A stretch of 64,000 nucleotides of DNA from Aquiflexum lacus. Lineage in GTDB: Bacteria > Bacteroidota > Bacteroidia > Cytophagales > Cyclobacteriaceae. A program made the position numbers and the translations under genes. The notes beneath the pieces were generated by a model. The model was not told the origin of the DNA. It worked only from the letters and a program-made list of their open reading frames with translations, and ran no database searches. Positions 62,921 to 64,000 of this stretch are shown piece after piece. Within the stretch, counting starts at the first letter, position 1. The number at the start of each line of letters is the position of its first letter. The DNA lies in contig NZ_JABFHF010000013.1 in NCBI RefSeq assembly GCF_015476655.1, forward strand, positions 1 to 64,000. Reading direction: 5' to 3'.

Positions 62921-63986
62921 TTTTCTTTGGGTTTTGATGATTTAAGATCAAATTGATTTCAAACCATTCTGTATCTTCAGAAACTGAGAATGTGTGATTA
63001 TCCGGATATAATAACTCCAGTCTTTTTTGAACGTTTTTCAATCCTATCCCCTTTCCTTCGGTCATTTGGGTTTTTCTATTTGAATTTTTCACTGAAAAAC
63101 GTATCTCATTACCCTCAGTTTTTAAACTAATAAAAATCAGCAACTTCTTATCCGCCCTATTGCCATGCTTAAAACTGTTTTCCACAAAAGGAATCAGCAG
63201 CATGGGTGCTATATCAATTTGGGGATCAATTTTAGGAATGTCCAGATCAACCTTTAAGGTATCCTTGAAACGGATTTTTTCAAGCTCAATGTAATCTAGG
63301 ATATGCGCAATCTCATTTGCCAAACTTACTTTGGGTTTATCAATTTGGTACAGTAAATAATCCAAGAGATTGGATAATCTTAAAATCATTTCAGGGGTTT
63401 CTTCAGATTTTTTCAATGCATAGCCATACAGCGTGTTCAAAGTATTGAACAAAAAGTGTGGATGGATTTGCATTTTTAGATAGTTCAGCTCTTGTTCCTT
63501 GAGTTTGAGTTGGGCAAGCAAGACCTTGTTTTCCAAATCCTTGTTCTTTGCCACAGAAGAATAATTATGCTTCAAGAGTGTAAAGGCACTGAATAACAAA
63601 ACCACCAAATAAACTGCAACCATAACAAAAATCAGGCTTTTGCTCAATGGCATCATTTGATTGTACTGTAGCGCATTCATAAAAATCAGACCATAAAATA
63701 TGGAAATGACAATGGCATAGGCCGAAAGGATAAGGGTGTACAAACTATACCAGATAAACTTCAGGTATTTTTTTGGCAGAAGGTATCGGGGAATTAACAA
63801 GTAGTTGACTATGTAGGTTGTGCCGATGGTTACCGGCATCAAAAAGGCAGAGAATGAATTGGGATTGGGTATCAATCCTTTACTTTCTTCGAAGAAAAAA
63901 GTAAAAAACACAAAAACTCCCAGCCAAAACAAAGTATGAGGTAAGATAGTGTTGAAAAGATATTTTAAGATGGTAGCGACTTTCAT
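62913..63986 (-). CDS. LytS-type sensor histidine kinase (His_kinase family)
   Basis: This 357-residue membrane kinase has four predicted membrane segments (about 12-30, 45-65, 80-103 and 117-137). A coiled coil (VLLAQLKLKEQELNYLKMQ) and the phospho-acceptor motif QIHPHFLFNTLNTL near 177 follow, with a HATPase domain at the end (LLIPFVENSFKHG and GKGIGLKNVQKRL). No periplasmic sensor domain is seen beyond the short loops. It is co-transcribed with the LytTR regulator; the signal is unknown. Confidence 0.92.
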   Translation of the reverse strand: MKVATILKYLFNTILPHTLFWLGVFVFFTFFFEESKGLIPNPNSFSAFLMPVTIGTTYIVNYLLIPRYLLPKKYLKFIWYSLYTLILSAYAIVISIFYGLIFMNALQYNQMMPLSKSLIFVMVAVYLVVLLFSAFTLLKHNYSSVAKNKDLENKVLLAQLKLKEQELNYLKMQIHPHFLFNTLNTLYGYALKKSEETPEMILRLSNLLDYLLYQIDKPKVSLANEIAHILDYIELEKIRFKDTLKVDLDIPKIDPQIDIAPMLLIPFVENSFKHGNRADKKLLIFISLKTEGNEIRFSVKNSNRKTQMTEGKGIGLKNVQKRLELLYPDNHTFSVSEDTEWFEINLILNHQNPKKNG

Positions 63987-64000
63987 GAATAGCAGGACAA

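Overview
The window looks like a chromosomal stretch of a Bacteroidota bacterium, most likely order Cytophagales and family Cyclobacteriaceae (inference). Reasons: low-to-moderate GC, a type IX secretion sorting domain, Bacteroidota-type families (DUF2911, DUF4230, DUF6055/DUF4859, MgtE_N orphan, CSD protein with a lysine-rich N-terminus, LytS/LytTR pair), a TAnnTTTG-type promoter box, and intergenic palindromes typical of these genomes. There is no prophage, no CRISPR array and no intact insertion sequence.

Layout. 1-9.9 kb: a tRNA-Thr gene whose D-arm carries a 20-base palindrome, a DASS dicarboxylate transporter, an Old Yellow Enzyme, an Mg2+/mechanosensitive operon (MscS-like channel, soluble MgtE_N-CBS protein, MgtE) and a TPR adenylate cyclase. 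A twin-hairpin repeat occurs four times here, and two copies directly abut relics of genes whose intact versions lie in the window (the mgtE 3' end and an M1 peptidase). 9.9-17.7 kb: M1 peptidase, GAF protein, serine hydrolase, RES/Xre toxin-antitoxin pair, a DUF922-like exported protein and a CFA-type methyltransferase. 17.8-23.3 kb: a lipoprotein and a 1,628-residue modular T9SS cargo protein containing a 996-bp perfect in-frame tandem duplication. 24-31 kb: a cold-shock protein, then a molybdenum hydroxylase neighbourhood (XdhC, MocA-like, NifS-like, and the large and [2Fe-2S] subunits).

31-36.5 kb: a translationally coupled four-gene envelope operon: a DUF5675 protein with an L,D-transpeptidase-like His/Cys pattern, a polytopic membrane protein ending in a phage-type N-acetylmuramidase domain, and two DUF4230 proteins. 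Facing it is a second tight operon (36.5-42.6 kb): a cholesterol-oxidase-like GMC enzyme with a four-cysteine motif, a membrane calcineurin-like phosphoesterase, an acetoacetate-decarboxylase-like protein and an alpha/beta hydrolase. 43-54 kb: mostly single genes (Gfo/Idh/MocA, DUF2911, HrpB helicase, epimerase, CocE-type hydrolase) plus a small protein at 50.1 kb that I read as a bacterial Vms1-like release factor (VLRF1). 54-64 kb: a GMC/gluconate-dehydrogenase-subunit-3 pair, a decayed defence patch (antitoxin with a nonsense-mutated toxin, hsdR tail, rhuM relic), a PQQ-type sugar dehydrogenase, a DUF6055 metalloprotease-like lipoprotein and a LytTR/LytS two-component system.

Best candidates for undescribed biology are the envelope operon at 31.2-36.5 kb and the VLRF1-like protein at 50.1 kb. 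All functional calls come from reading motifs and family resemblance; no database search was run.
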